DNA of 40,948 nt from an uncultured Anaerotruncus sp. (GCA_944385965.1 CALWZG010000001.1:1-40948); one strand, 5' to 3'; counted from the first letter of the stretch, positions 25,029 to 34,208 are shown. Notes: generated by a model not told the origin, from the letters alone. Numbers and translations are program-made.

Positions 25029-25559
25029 ATGCAGAGAACCCCATGGCTGGCTTTATCCTATACCGTTCCCATCAACCCATCCAAAGCCAGGGTCTATGTC
25101 TGGCGGAAGCTGCGGGAATTCGGCGCGGAATACCTCAAACAGAGTGTGGCGGTTCTTCCCAATACCGCTCAAAACCTGGAAAATTTAACCAAATTATCCC
25201 AACGAATTCGGCAGCAGGGAGGGGAAGCCTCCTTATTGGAGCTTCGGTTTTTGGACCCGGCGGATGAGGCGGAAATGACCGCCCGGTTCAAGGCCCAGAT
25301 TCAGCGGGAATATCGGGAACTGCTGGACGACTGCGCCCACGCCATAGGGGAACTGAAGGACCGCCTGCCAGGGCCTTTCTCCCAGAAGGAGAACGAACGG
25401 GTCAAACAGATGATTAAGCGGTATCAAAAGGCCAAGGCCAGGGATTATTTCCAGTCCGGGGAGGAACGGGAGCTAGAAGCGGGTATCCATGAGATTTTGG
25501 ATACCATGCGGGATTTAGCGTCGGATGTGGGAAAACCATTTCGGGGCCTGGGCCTGTAA
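25029..25559 (+). CDS. ChrB N-terminal-domain protein
   Basis: A 176-residue cytosolic protein matching only the N-terminal domain of ChrB, the chromate-sensing regulator of chromate resistance. PWLALSYTVPINPSKARVYVWRKLREFGAEYLKQSVAVLPNT is spread over residues 4-46 and is typical of that domain; the rest is a charged helical region (EREL, KENERVKQMIKRYQKAKARDYF). The C-terminal rhodanese-like domain of full ChrB is absent and no chrA transporter is nearby, so a role in chromate response is uncertain. AAAGGAGG lies 7 bp before the ATG. It is a single-gene unit with its own promoter and terminator. Confidence 0.75.
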   Translation: MQRTPWLALSYTVPINPSKARVYVWRKLREFGAEYLKQSVAVLPNTAQNLENLTKLSQRIRQQGGEASLLELRFLDPADEAEMTARFKAQIQREYRELLDDCAHAIGELKDRLPGPFSQKENERVKQMIKRYQKAKARDYFQSGEERELEAGIHEILDTMRDLASDVGKPFRGLGL

Positions 25560-25601
25560 GCCTTGCCGGATAGGATATACTATATATAAATAGGTATAGA
25601 G

Positions 25602-25642
25602 AAGTCCAGTGTTTTTCTCAGCAGAAAAACACTGGACTTTTT
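25602..25642. terminator. terminator after the ChrB-like gene
   Basis: AAGTCCAGTGTTTTTC (25602-25617) pairs with GAAAAACACTGGACTT (25624-25639), followed by TTT. It may also stop the convergent transporter transcript. A second small stem AACGCTG/CAGCGTT (25659-25665/25673-25679) lies beside it. Confidence 0.8.
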
Positions 25643-25686
25643 GAAATGGGTCTCAGGAAACGCTGTGGCTCTCAGCGTTGAAACAC

Positions 25687-26763
25687 TTAACCCAGCTCAG
25701 TTTGGGCTTTCAGATGCTGGGAAGCCGGGATGGAAGCCTTGGAAGGGTCCCGGGAAGCGAAGAAGTTGGCCACGATGGGCCCCACCACCTGATGAATCAC
25801 AGTGGCCAAAGCGCAGGGAAGGATGGCCATAGTGTTGGGGAAGGCGGTATTGGCCAGGGTGCAGGAGAGGCCGCTGTTCTGCAAGCCAACCTCCAGGGAC
25901 AGGGCCCGCACCTTAGCTTCCTCCATCCGCAGGGTGCGGCCAATGAGATACCCTGCCATCAGCCCAAGGATATGATGGAGCAGCACTGCCAGGGAGGTGA
26001 CAATCACCAGCAGGATACCATTTTCCAGGAAGCGGGACTGATTAGGTGCCACACACATGGCCACCACCAACAGGATGCAGATGGTGGAGGTAAACACCAG
26101 TCCTTTTTTGAATCGCTCCACCAAGTCCCCCAGAATGGTATGAACCGCCAGTCCCAGCAGGATGGGCAGAAGCACCACCATCACGATGGAGAAGAACATA
26201 TTCCAGAAGTCCACCTCAATCCATTGACCAGCCAAAGCCAGGGTGAGGGAGGGGGTCAGGAAGGGGGCCAAAAGGGTGGTACACATGGTCAAGGTCACGC
26301 TGAGGGCCACATCACCCCGGGCCAGGAAGGTCATCACGTTGGAGGCGGTACCTCCAGGCACACAGCCCAGCAGCACCAGGCCCACGGCGATTTCCGCGCA
26401 GATTTGGGGTCCGCCGATGCCGGTGAGCTGAAGCAGCTCAGCGCATAGCCAGCCGAAGCCCGCCATACAGGCGTACTGGCTCAGGATGCCGGCAAACACG
26501 TCCCGGGGACGTTTGATAATCAAAAGGAAGTCCTGGGTGCTGAGGGTCATGCCCATGCCGAACATAATGATGCCCAGCAGCAGGTTTACCATGCCCAGGC
26601 TGGAGAAGTGGCTGCCCAAAAAGGGAATCCAGGACAGGTCAATGGCGATTTTGGAGAGATTCACAAAGGGCGCCGGCAGGGTCAGGGCGACTACGGCGAT
26701 CATCACCGACAGGAGCGCTAAGTTTTTGTTCAGGATATCCGCGATTCGATTGATTGCTTTCAT
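25687..26763 (-). CDS. bile acid:sodium symporter (BASS) family transporter
   Basis: A 358-residue membrane protein with about 10 helices. GMGMTLSTQDFLLIIKRPRDVFAGILSQYACMAGFGW, LVLLGCVPGGTASNVMTFLARGDVALSVTLTMCTTLLAPFLTP (Na+-binding crossing region) and EVGLQNSGLSCTLANTAF are BASS family signatures. Bacterial BASS proteins move organic anions such as pantoate, 2-oxo acids or bile acids with Na+. ATG at 26763 follows AGAGAGG by 8 bp; the longer frame runs into the upstream gene. It lies 20 bp behind the dehydrogenase and under the same T-box leader, which points to an amino-acid-related organic acid as substrate. That link is inference. Confidence 0.88.
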   Translation of the reverse strand: MKAINRIADILNKNLALLSVMIAVVALTLPAPFVNLSKIAIDLSWIPFLGSHFSSLGMVNLLLGIIMFGMGMTLSTQDFLLIIKRPRDVFAGILSQYACMAGFGWLCAELLQLTGIGGPQICAEIAVGLVLLGCVPGGTASNVMTFLARGDVALSVTLTMCTTLLAPFLTPSLTLALAGQWIEVDFWNMFFSIVMVVLLPILLGLAVHTILGDLVERFKKGLVFTSTICILLVVAMCVAPNQSRFLENGILLVIVTSLAVLLHHILGLMAGYLIGRTLRMEEAKVRALSLEVGLQNSGLSCTLANTAFPNTMAILPCALATVIHQVVGPIVANFFASRDPSKASIPASQHLKAQTELG

Positions 26764-26783
26764 CACAAAGACCTCTCTTTCTT

Positions 26784-27887
26784 TTATAATTGCCGGGCGG
26801 CTTTGAAAGCCCGCCCTTTGGCGTTCAGTGTGGACATGGAAGCCAGGAAGCTTTCCCGGGTGACCTCTTTGGGCAGATGGGTCCATTCGGTAGTTTGGGT
26901 GAATTTATCGGCCATGGCCGGGAACTCGCTCTCCTGAATCTGAATATCGTCAAAGCAGATGGGAAGCCCGATGCTGGCGTTGAAGGCCATCAGCCGTTCC
27001 AGTTCTTTTTCATCCTTCATGTATTCCAGCAGGCATAGCACCCCAAGGGAAACTACCTCACCATGCAGATGCTTGTGACCTCCCGGTGTGATGGTGGCCC
27101 CATAATAAACACAGTGGGCCAAAGTGGAGTTATAATAGTAATCGGAAGGGGTGGTGGTCATGTTGGAAACGATGCCAGTGGAGATGATGATGTCCAGGGT
27201 GACCTGGTCCAATTCATAACTGGTGCGCTTTGCCCGAATATCCTCCAGAGCCTTTGCGCCATATTCTACCAGGGGGTCGGTGCAGATTTGGCTGAGCTGA
27301 ACCCCCATCATTGGGGTGTGGGACAGCTGGTCATCCTTGGAGGAGAAGATGGCCTCACATTCTTTGGAGAGGGCGTCTCCGATGCCCGCCCACAGGAAGC
27401 TTTCCGGGGAGTCCGCGATGATGGCGCTGTTGATAAAGCAATGATTGGCCAGCTTGGGATAATAGTATTCCTTCATGGAGCCATCCGGGTTATAGATTAC
27501 CGAAATCCCTGTTACCGCCGCGCAGTTGGATGCCAGGGTGGGGAAGGTGAATAAGGGTTTATCCAGCTGGTCTGCCACATATTTGGCGGTGTCACAGGCT
27601 CTTCCGCCGCCGATACCAAAAATCATATCCGCCTGCTTGAGCAGAGGATTCTCAATCAAAGCGTCCCCATTCTCGTAAGTGGAGTTGCCGCCGTACCAGA
27701 GAAAGTCGGTAATCTCCAGCTGGGAGCCCTGAATACCTTCCAGCAGATAGGGTTTGGCTTTTTCCATGGCGGTTTTTCCCCCGATGGCGATGGCCTTTTT
27801 TCCGAAATAGCGGGTGATATAGGGAATTTCCTTGTAGCAATCCTCTCCGATGCTGTAACTGGGCAAAGACACGGTGTAGGTTGACAT
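26784..27887 (-). CDS. iron-containing alcohol dehydrogenase, GldA/HcxA type
   Basis: A 367-residue metal-dependent NAD(P)H dehydrogenase of the glycerol dehydrogenase branch. GIGGGRACDTAKYVAD binds the dinucleotide, TFPTLASNCAAVTGISV is the conserved core, and metal ligands are expected in WAGIGDALSKECEA (Asp), STLAHCVYYG (His) and HKHLHGEVVSLG (His). The branch contains true glycerol dehydrogenases and 2-hydroxycarboxylate dehydrogenases (HcxA/YbdH). The T-box leader and the coupled BASS transporter favour a 2-oxo/2-hydroxy-acid substrate over glycerol, by inference. AAAAGGAG lies 8 bp before the ATG. Confidence 0.85.
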   Translation of the reverse strand: MSTYTVSLPSYSIGEDCYKEIPYITRYFGKKAIAIGGKTAMEKAKPYLLEGIQGSQLEITDFLWYGGNSTYENGDALIENPLLKQADMIFGIGGGRACDTAKYVADQLDKPLFTFPTLASNCAAVTGISVIYNPDGSMKEYYYPKLANHCFINSAIIADSPESFLWAGIGDALSKECEAIFSSKDDQLSHTPMMGVQLSQICTDPLVEYGAKALEDIRAKRTSYELDQVTLDIIISTGIVSNMTTTPSDYYYNSTLAHCVYYGATITPGGHKHLHGEVVSLGVLCLLEYMKDEKELERLMAFNASIGLPICFDDIQIQESEFPAMADKFTQTTEWTHLPKEVTRESFLASMSTLNAKGRAFKAARQL

Positions 27888-27948
27888 GTTGCATTCTCCT
27901 TTTCAAAATTAGCTGGGGAATGTTTGGCCGGTGGGACGGGGGAGGACG

Positions 27949-28233
27949 AAAAAACGCCCCGAAGGTCAATTGACCTTCGGGGCGTGCAAATTCACGTGGT
28001 ACCACCCGATTTCGGGATATAAAAATCCCGCACTCACTGGATCCAACAATCCATTCTTCTGTAACGTGAAGACCACGGCAAATACCTACTTGTAAAACTA
28101 CGTTCAGCTTGCGGCTCAGGAGCGACGAGTCAAACCACGATTCCTGCAATGCTTGCACCATCCATTGCTCGCTGTGAAGAACCTGACTGGGTTTGACGTT
28201 CTCCGTCAAAGCCTTTTGGGTTTTGTTTGATTG
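27949..28233 (-). ncRNA. T-box leader riboswitch
   Basis: About 285 nt of leader RNA on the minus strand. The T-box antiterminator element GGGTGGTACCACG is at plus-strand 27995-28007. It is followed by a perfect terminator, a 30-nt palindrome at 27955-27984 with a 15-bp stem and then six U. Upstream, the Stem I distal element (AGCGAGC, then GGATGGTGCAAG inside a GCAAT/ATTGC stem, 28146-28173) and a GACGGAGAACGTC segment (28195-28207) are recognisable. The specifier codon is not assigned with confidence; candidates on the 3' side of Stem I are CTC (Leu, following TGA) and ATC (Ile). Uncharged cognate tRNA would permit expression of the dehydrogenase and BASS genes. Confidence 0.9.
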
Positions 28234-28239
28234 CCTCAA

Positions 28240-28268
28240 AGTATAGCATCTGAGAAAAATCTTGACAA
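28240..28268 (-). promoter_or_regulatory. promoter of the T-box operon
   Basis: Minus strand: TTGTCA (plus-strand 28263-28268), 17-bp spacer, TATACT (28240-28245). The predicted start near 28233 coincides with the beginning of the leader. Confidence 0.7.
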
Positions 28269-28637
28269 GTGTTAAAATGTATAAAAACAGAAGTGGAAAA
28301 CATGGAAATATTTAGGTAATATTTTTATAAATTATAAATAAGGAAAGTTTAAAGCCATGCGCATAATAATAAAAAAATTGAATAAATATTCCATAAAAAG
28401 TAAAAAGAAGCAAAAAGCGATGGGGAGAAGCAATAAAGCAGACGCAGATAAAAGATATATTTTCGTAGCAGGTGACATTTTAACCAAAAAGTGCCTGAAA
28501 AATTTTTAATCTGTTTTTCATATAAATGTGATATATTAAAAATGCTGAAAACCCCTTTCCAGAAATGTAGAGTAAGTTTCAGGAAAATATTGGTATAATT
28601 TGGTTGATGAACGGAAAATAGCGGAAATTTAAAAAGA

Positions 28638-28655
28638 AAGATAAGGGCTTATCTT
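28638..28655. repeat. perfect 8-2-8 palindrome upstream of the chemoreceptor
   Basis: AAGATAAG-GG-CTTATCTT. The 2-nt spacer is too short for an RNA hairpin loop, so a protein-binding operator is more likely. It ends 12 bp before the candidate -35 box. The rest of the 500-bp AT-rich gap (28270-28776) shows no gene. Confidence 0.5.
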
Positions 28656-28666
28656 CCGGCCTGATA

Positions 28667-28695
28667 TTGACATTTTGGCTAATTAGAGGTACCAT
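28667..28695 (+). promoter_or_regulatory. candidate chemoreceptor promoter
   Basis: TTGACA (28667-28672), 17-bp spacer, TACCAT (28690-28695). The -35 box is perfect and the -10 box weak, which would fit an activated promoter. Confidence 0.4.
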
Positions 28696-28776
28696 ATACA
28701 CTAGATTATTACCCAATAAATAATACAGAGGTTTTGAGGCTGATATTGGCAGATTGGTATGGAAAGAGGTAGAGGT

Positions 28777-30633
28777 ATGTTAAAGCAGAAAAAAAAATCT
28801 GGGACTCTGGAAGCACAGATTATAAAAGGATGCAGCAAAATGATGCTGTTTTCGTGTATTTTTGGAATCCTGATACTTGTATTTTTATACGTTTTGAATA
28901 AAGACTATCGTATTATATCCCATTTAGAGCAGCAAAGGCTTCAAATCCAAAGTACAATTACCGCCCATTATTCCTGGAGGGCGAATTTGGGCATCAGTTT
29001 ACAGACATCCAAAAGCTTTACAGGCAGTTTGGATTCAAATACCTGTTCCTTTGGTAAATGGATTATCGAGAATAGTGGGCCTTCCACAGACTCAAAAGTA
29101 TCAGAACTGATTTTAGCGGCAAAAGTGCCCCATGATCAAATACACGCCTTAGCGGCGGAACTGGTAGAATTGGGGGCTACCAACTCAAACAGCGCCTATA
29201 ATCGGTTCGTTGAGGAGCTATCCCCCTTAACAGATGAGGTTATAAAGCATTTAAATAATTTGGATGTCTATTATAACCAACAGATTAACGAGGCTCAGAG
29301 AGAGTTTGAGTGGCTGTTGATTGGCATTATTGTTTTAACCATTTTAGTGACACTTCTGATTGTCCTATTCTCTTTGATGTATTCTAAGAAGCTCGCCAGA
29401 AGCATTTCTAGGCCTATTATGCGGGTGGTCGAATGGGCCAACCGGTTGGCTTTGGGCGCTGAGAATCTGGACGTAGATGAAGACTTTATGAAACTCTATG
29501 AGGAAAACCGTGACAACGAGATTGGCACGATGATTCAATCTTTCCAGGATATGGCCACGAATATTCAGGAAAATGTTGAGGTACTCAAACGGGTTGCCAA
29601 TGGGGATATGACTGCGTTTGTCAATATCCGTTCTCATAGAGATAGTCTGGGCAAGAGCCTTTATCGTTTGGTTCAGTCCAATGACGCCCTTTTCAATGAG
29701 ATTGTGGAAGCTGCGCATACAGTGGCAGCAGGCGCCGGAGAGATCGCCAATGCCAGCCACTCCCTGGCGGAAAGTGCTACTGCTCAGGCTACGGCGGTTC
29801 ATAACCTGTCCAGTACAGTACAGCGCGCCAGTGATTTGATCCATGAGAATAATGAGCAATCCAAGAATGCCAGCAAAATCACAGAAGCGATTAAAGAGGA
29901 GACAAAAACCAGCAATGAGCATATGAAGATGCTCATTGACGCAGTCAATCAAATCCATGATGCATCCCAGCGTATTTCGGTGGTTATGAAGTCCATTGAT
30001 GACATCGCTTTTGAGACCAATATTCTGGCGCTGAACGCAGCCATTGAGGCGGCCCGGGCAGGAGCGGCCGGTAAAGGATTCGCTGTTGTGGCCGATGAGG
30101 TACGGGCGCTGGCGCTCAAGAGTGCGGATGCCGCCAAGGAAAGCAAGATGCTGATTGAGAATAGTATCCAGCAGACTCAAAAGGGTAGTGAAATTGCTCA
30201 GGAGTCAGCGGCCATCTTCGCTACTATGAATGAGGAAATTGATAAGATTGTTCAGATTGTGGAACAAAGTGCGGCACTGTCAGCGGAACAGCTGGAAGGA
30301 ATTAATATGGTAAATCGGGAGATTGCAGAAATCTCTGATTCCGCTACCAGCAACGCTGCCATTAGTGAGGAATCAGCCGCTTCCAGCCATGAGATGAGCC
30401 AGCAGGCGGAAATTCTCAAGAAAGCTATGCAGCGGTTCAATCTGCGTAAGAGAACAGAAGGAATGGCTTACATCCCATCAGAGAAACAGGGGGACGAGGA
30501 CTTTATCAAGGCGGCAAACGAAGCTTATAAACACAAAGAACGTACCGGCCACTTTGGACATGGATATATTGATCCAGCAGGGCAGCAAATGGAATCCGCT
30601 ATATTTGGAAATTTCCAAGACCCCATTTCTTAA
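28777..30633 (+). CDS. methyl-accepting chemotaxis protein with CZB-like sensor
   Basis: A 618-residue transmembrane chemoreceptor. After a basic N-terminus, TM1 ([19 protein letters not shown], about residues 21-40) leads to an external domain of about 140 residues. This contains [16 protein letters not shown] and HDQIH, the H-x2-W / C-x-GKW / H-x3-H pattern of the chemoreceptor zinc-binding (CZB) domain. TM2 is [20 protein letters not shown], then a HAMP domain, then the signalling hairpin with [19 protein letters not shown] and [18 protein letters not shown] at 28777 is preferred (AAGAGG 7 bp upstream) over 28759. No che genes are nearby, so it is an orphan receptor. Confidence 0.9.
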   Translation: MLKQKKKSGTLEAQIIKGCSKMMLFSCIFGILILVFLYVLNKDYRIISHLEQQRLQIQSTITAHYSWRANLGISLQTSKSFTGSLDSNTCSFGKWIIENSGPSTDSKVSELILAAKVPHDQIHALAAELVELGATNSNSAYNRFVEELSPLTDEVIKHLNNLDVYYNQQINEAQREFEWLLIGIIVLTILVTLLIVLFSLMYSKKLARSISRPIMRVVEWANRLALGAENLDVDEDFMKLYEENRDNEIGTMIQSFQDMATNIQENVEVLKRVANGDMTAFVNIRSHRDSLGKSLYRLVQSNDALFNEIVEAAHTVAAGAGEIANASHSLAESATAQATAVHNLSSTVQRASDLIHENNEQSKNASKITEAIKEETKTSNEHMKMLIDAVNQIHDASQRISVVMKSIDDIAFETNILALNAAIEAARAGAAGKGFAVVADEVRALALKSADAAKESKMLIENSIQQTQKGSEIAQESAAIFATMNEEIDKIVQIVEQSAALSAEQLEGINMVNREIAEISDSATSNAAISEESAASSHEMSQQAEILKKAMQRFNLRKRTEGMAYIPSEKQGDEDFIKAANEAYKHKERTGHFGHGYIDPAGQQMESAIFGNFQDPIS

Positions 30634-30666
30634 ATTATCTGTGTAGGCAATCGTAATTTAAAACAG

Positions 30667-30712
30667 AAAAGCGCCTGATTTCCAGTTTATATACTGGAAA
30701 TCAGGCGCTTTT
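30667..30712. terminator. bidirectional terminator, chemoreceptor/EamA
   Basis: AAAAGCGCCTGATTTCCAGT (30667-30686) pairs with ACTGGAAATCAGGCGCTTTT (30693-30712). It is a perfect 20-bp stem with a 6-nt loop and flanking T/A runs. Confidence 0.85.
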
Positions 30713-30734
30713 TCAAACTGTTCAATCCCCCAAT

Positions 30735-31619
30735 TTATTTTGGAGATTTGGCTGTACCTTTCTCTCGTTGAACTAATAGTGCGGATATTAAAATCAATAC
30801 ACATCCAATCACGGCGATAAACGAGATTTGTTCCCCTAAGACCATAGCTCCTCCAATTAAGGAGGCCACCGGTTCCAAGGTACCTAGCATGGAAAGTTTG
30901 ACCGCTCCAATTTTTCTAACAGCGGCGGACTGGGTTAGATAAGCCAGCATGGAAAAAAAGCCAGCAGGCAGAAAACAAATCAGCAATTCCCAAAAAGGAA
31001 GCTGTGAGGAAGGAAGCAGAATACCTTGGTAAAAAAAGAGATACACCGCTCCAAAGCCATTCAGCAAAAAAGAAAAGATAGATGGTTCTATTGGGCCTAA
31101 TCGGATTTTGTTCATAAGAAGAAGGTATCCGCTGAAACAAATAGCCGACAGGAGAGCAAGGAGAATTCCCATAAATGGGATGAGGTCTTCTTGTTTAGGG
31201 TTGCATAGGAGCATCATACCCCCAAAGGAGAAGGGAATGGCGGCCAAAACCTCTTTCTTTAACCGTTCTCGAAAGAGGATGGTGCTGCCTGAAATCACAA
31301 ACAAGGGATAAAGATAGTGGATGGTGGAAGCGATTCCAGTGGGAATGCGTCCATATGCTCCATACAGAAACAGTGCGGTCAGCGTGCATAAAAGCGCGTC
31401 CAGTCCTATCATGCAGACGGTCTTTTTTTCCAGCTTGGTTTTGCGCAGGCTGGCCAGTCCTAACGGCGCCAGAAAGATAGTGGCGGTCACATACCGAAAA
31501 AACAGTCCTGTATAGATGGACAGACTCTGTTCCGATACCACATATTTAACCGCCACAGGAATCAAGCCAAACATTATACCGGAAAGCATGGCATATCCAA
31601 TTTCCTTTTTCTGCTTCAA
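30735..31619 (-). CDS. EamA/DMT-family transporter
   Basis: A 294-residue membrane protein of two EamA repeats, about 10 helices. Repeat 1 has MLSGIMFGLIPVAVKYV and ASTIHYLYPLFVISGSTILFRERL; repeat 2 has AVRKIGAVKLSMLGTLEPVASLIGGAMVLGEQISFIAVIGCVLILIS, the classic DMT ending. Such proteins export metabolites or amino acids. TTG at 31619 is used because AGGGGGA lies 6 bp upstream; the next ATG (residue 11) would also leave the first helix intact. It stands alone, convergent to the chemoreceptor. Confidence 0.82.
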   Translation of the reverse strand: MKQKKEIGYAMLSGIMFGLIPVAVKYVVSEQSLSIYTGLFFRYVTATIFLAPLGLASLRKTKLEKKTVCMIGLDALLCTLTALFLYGAYGRIPTGIASTIHYLYPLFVISGSTILFRERLKKEVLAAIPFSFGGMMLLCNPKQEDLIPFMGILLALLSAICFSGYLLLMNKIRLGPIEPSIFSFLLNGFGAVYLFFYQGILLPSSQLPFWELLICFLPAGFFSMLAYLTQSAAVRKIGAVKLSMLGTLEPVASLIGGAMVLGEQISFIAVIGCVLILISALLVQREKGTAKSPK

Positions 31620-31649
31620 CCTGCTTCCCCCTAACCACAAAAAATAATA

Positions 31650-31680
31650 AAAATAGCGCGGTGTATCACCGCGCTATTTT
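31650..31680. terminator. terminator of the sugar-acid cassette
   Basis: AAAATAGCGCGGTG (31650-31663) pairs with CACCGCGCTATTTT (31667-31680), just beyond the stop of the minus-strand dehydratase gene, with A/T runs at both ends. Confidence 0.8.
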
Positions 31681-31691
31681 GCCCTAATAGT

Positions 31692-32884
31692 TTAAAGCGC
31701 GCCGGTAATGGAAATGACCTGGGACTTGCGAATGGTCTCCTCGGAAACCTCTTGTCCGATGCCTGGAAGATCTGGCACTGTAAAAGCCCCATTTACTGGC
31801 TGGTAATCGTATTTGCACATCTCAATATTTTCTGGAATCAAAGCGTATTGATGCTGTTCATGAATTACAAAATTGGGGATGACGGTTTCCAATTGGAGCG
31901 CCGCGGCGGTGGCGATAGGGCCTCCGCAGATATGTAGCTGGACACCCACATCATAAACCACAGCTTGGTCGCAAATCTTCTTCCCCTCTGTGATGCCGCC
32001 GCAGTTGCCTAAATCCGGCTGAATCACCGAAAGGCTTCTCTGTTCCAAGAAGGGCCGATACCCCCATCTGCTGTAAATACGCTCTCCACTGGCCAAAGGA
32101 ATGTTGACTTTGTTGGCGATTTCCTTAAAGAGGGAGGCGTTGAGGGGTTGTGTAGGCTCCTCATAATACATGCAGTGGAAGGGCTCCAATTCACGGCCCA
32201 GCTGTATGGCGGAGTTTACATCGGTTTGAGAGTGAAGCTCGATGATGATGTCCATATTGTCCCCACCGGCCTCACGACAGGCGGCTACCCGATTGACCGC
32301 CATAGCAATTTCTTCCTGAGTCAGGATACCGCAGCAATTGCAGCGCCATCCTCCATCGGCTGTGACCCCCAAAGGTCCACTTTAACGCAGTCATATCCCT
32401 GCTCTTTGGCTTTTAGAGTGGTTTCGGCATATTCCTGAGGAGTTACAAGGTTTTTGCTCACCGGCCCCCAGTCAAATTGAATTTGGCTGGCGTAAGCCCG
32501 CAGGCGGTCATTAGTCTTTCCCCCTAGCAGCTGATATACGGGAGCATTATAATATTTGCCCTTGATGTCCCATAGGGCAATGTCAATGGCGCTGATGCCC
32601 CCAAAGACAACACCGCCGCCTCCCTGTCCCCAGAAGGTATTGCGCAGCAGGGTGTTCCAAATCTTTTCGCTGGCCAAAGGATTCATCCCAATGATGATGG
32701 AGCAGAAATCCTTTAAGATGCCGGCGGCGGCATCAATGGCGTCAGAATAAGCCAGACCGATTTCACCATAGCCGCAAATCCCCTCATCGGTGTTAATGCG
32801 GATAAATGTGGGATTCCACCGGGTTCCGTCGCTGGCCCGCCCGCCTGTTTGGGGGCGGATAATATCTACACTGATAATCTTCAT
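31692..32884 (-). pseudogene. enolase-superfamily (mandelate racemase/sugar-acid dehydratase) gene, frameshifted
   Basis: Two overlapping frames together make one protein of about 397 residues. The first (32884 down to about 32370) gives the N-terminal capping domain and start of the barrel, to VKVDLWG. The second (from about 32370 to 31692) continues VTADGGWRC, with metal ligands in IIELHSQTD, YYEEP and SGER, and the Asp/His pair in QPDLGNCGG and QLHICGGPI. Reading through needs one extra base in a run of five C/G at 32366-32370, so one base appears lost. GAGGT precedes the ATG at 32884. It lies downstream of the TRAP genes; the likely substrate is a sugar acid. Sequencing error is possible. 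Confidence 0.8.
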
Positions 32885-32922
32885 AAGCGAATGACCTCAT
32901 TTAATTATAATTCGTCATTTGA

Positions 32923-34203
32923 TTAGCTGAAAAAGGATACCAAGCCTGTGGAAACGCCCGGCACAAAGCTGATGATAACCAAGGCTACAAACATAGCCAA
33001 AATGAATGGAATAGCCTCTTTCACGATTTTTCCCATAGGCAGGCCGGTCATGGTGGAAGCCACAAAAATGTTATTGGCCACCGGCGGGGTGATAAAGCCA
33101 ATCGCCAAATTCACTGTGATGACCAGACCAAGCTGAACGGGGTCAATTCCCAAGGGTACCAGCGCTTTATACAGCAAAGGAGCGAAAATAATGATTGCCG
33201 GGATGGTATCCATCACCATACCTATCAAAATCATAAACAGGTTTACAATGAGCATAATTACGTAGAGGTTGCTGCTGACTGACAGCAGGAAATTGGCAAT
33301 GGTATCAGGGATACCCAATAGCGCCATTACTGCGCCCACCGCACTGGCGGGAACCGCTGCCAGCATAAAGCCGCCGATAAAGGAGGCGTTGTCATCCAAA
33401 GTTTTGAGAAGATCTTTGAATTTCAGCTCCCTGGTGACAAACAGCCCAACTACCACACCGTACAGGATGGCCACCACAGCGGCTTCAGTTGGTGTAAAGG
33501 CGCCGCTGTAAATACCGCCTAAAATGATGACTGGCATTAAAACAGACCATTTGGCGTCCCAGGCCGCTTTCAGCAGCTCCTTGAAGCTGAAGCCGCTGGG
33601 TTCTCCCCGATAACCCCGTTTTCGGGAGATGACATAGGAGACCAGTACCAACGCTACCGCTACCACCACAGCTGGCCCAATACCTGCCAGAAACAGGTCA
33701 CTGACAGAGGTATTTGTGGTGGCTCCGTAAAGAATCAGAGGAATACTTGGAGGAATGATAACCCCCAGACCTCCCGCACAAGCCACCAGCGCGGTTGCGT
33801 AATGCTTGTTATAGCCGGTTTTGACCATATAGGGCAGCATAATGGCTCCGATGGCGGCCACAGTGGCGGGACCAGACCCAGAAATAGCGCCAAAAAGCAT
33901 ACAGGCCAATACTGTCACTGTTCCTAAGCCGCCATACACATTGCCTACGATTTTGCTGGCGAAATTCACCAGCCTTTTGGACAGGCCCCCGGTTTCCATC
34001 ACCGCTCCAGCCACAATAAACATGGGAATTGCTACCAGTGGGATAGAGTCCATTCCGGTCCACATCTGCTGCGCGATAAATACCAGGGTGGTTGTCCCAA
34101 ACAAGGTGGCCACCAGGATAAGCCCCAGACCGAAAGCGATTCCGATAGGAACCCCGATCACCAGAAACAGAGCCACAGAGCCCGCTAAAACAATACCTTC
34201 CAT
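32923..34203 (-). CDS. dctM: TRAP transporter large permease (DctM)
   Basis: A 426-residue membrane subunit with about 12 helices, the Na+-driven translocation channel for a carboxylate or sugar acid. Family segments are FGLGLILVATLF, AGAVMETGGLSKRLVNFA, FGAISGSGPATVAAIGAIMLPYM, GVIIPPSIPLILYGATTNTSVSDLF and GFITPPVANNIFVASTMTGLPMGK. Length is normal. AAAGGAGGA lies 9 bp before the ATG, and the gene starts 5 bp beyond the stop of the small permease. It is intact, unlike the binding protein and dehydratase of the same operon. Confidence 0.93.
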   Translation of the reverse strand: MEGIVLAGSVALFLVIGVPIGIAFGLGLILVATLFGTTTLVFIAQQMWTGMDSIPLVAIPMFIVAGAVMETGGLSKRLVNFASKIVGNVYGGLGTVTVLACMLFGAISGSGPATVAAIGAIMLPYMVKTGYNKHYATALVACAGGLGVIIPPSIPLILYGATTNTSVSDLFLAGIGPAVVVAVALVLVSYVISRKRGYRGEPSGFSFKELLKAAWDAKWSVLMPVIILGGIYSGAFTPTEAAVVAILYGVVVGLFVTRELKFKDLLKTLDDNASFIGGFMLAAVPASAVGAVMALLGIPDTIANFLLSVSSNLYVIMLIVNLFMILIGMVMDTIPAIIIFAPLLYKALVPLGIDPVQLGLVITVNLAIGFITPPVANNIFVASTMTGLPMGKIVKEAIPFILAMFVALVIISFVPGVSTGLVSFFS

Positions 34204-34208
34204 GGGGA

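Noticed and set aside
27652..28239. 195-residue minus-strand frame across the T-box leader
   Set aside because: It runs through the T-box, its terminator and the start of the dehydrogenase gene in the wrong phase. The RNA explanation is far stronger.
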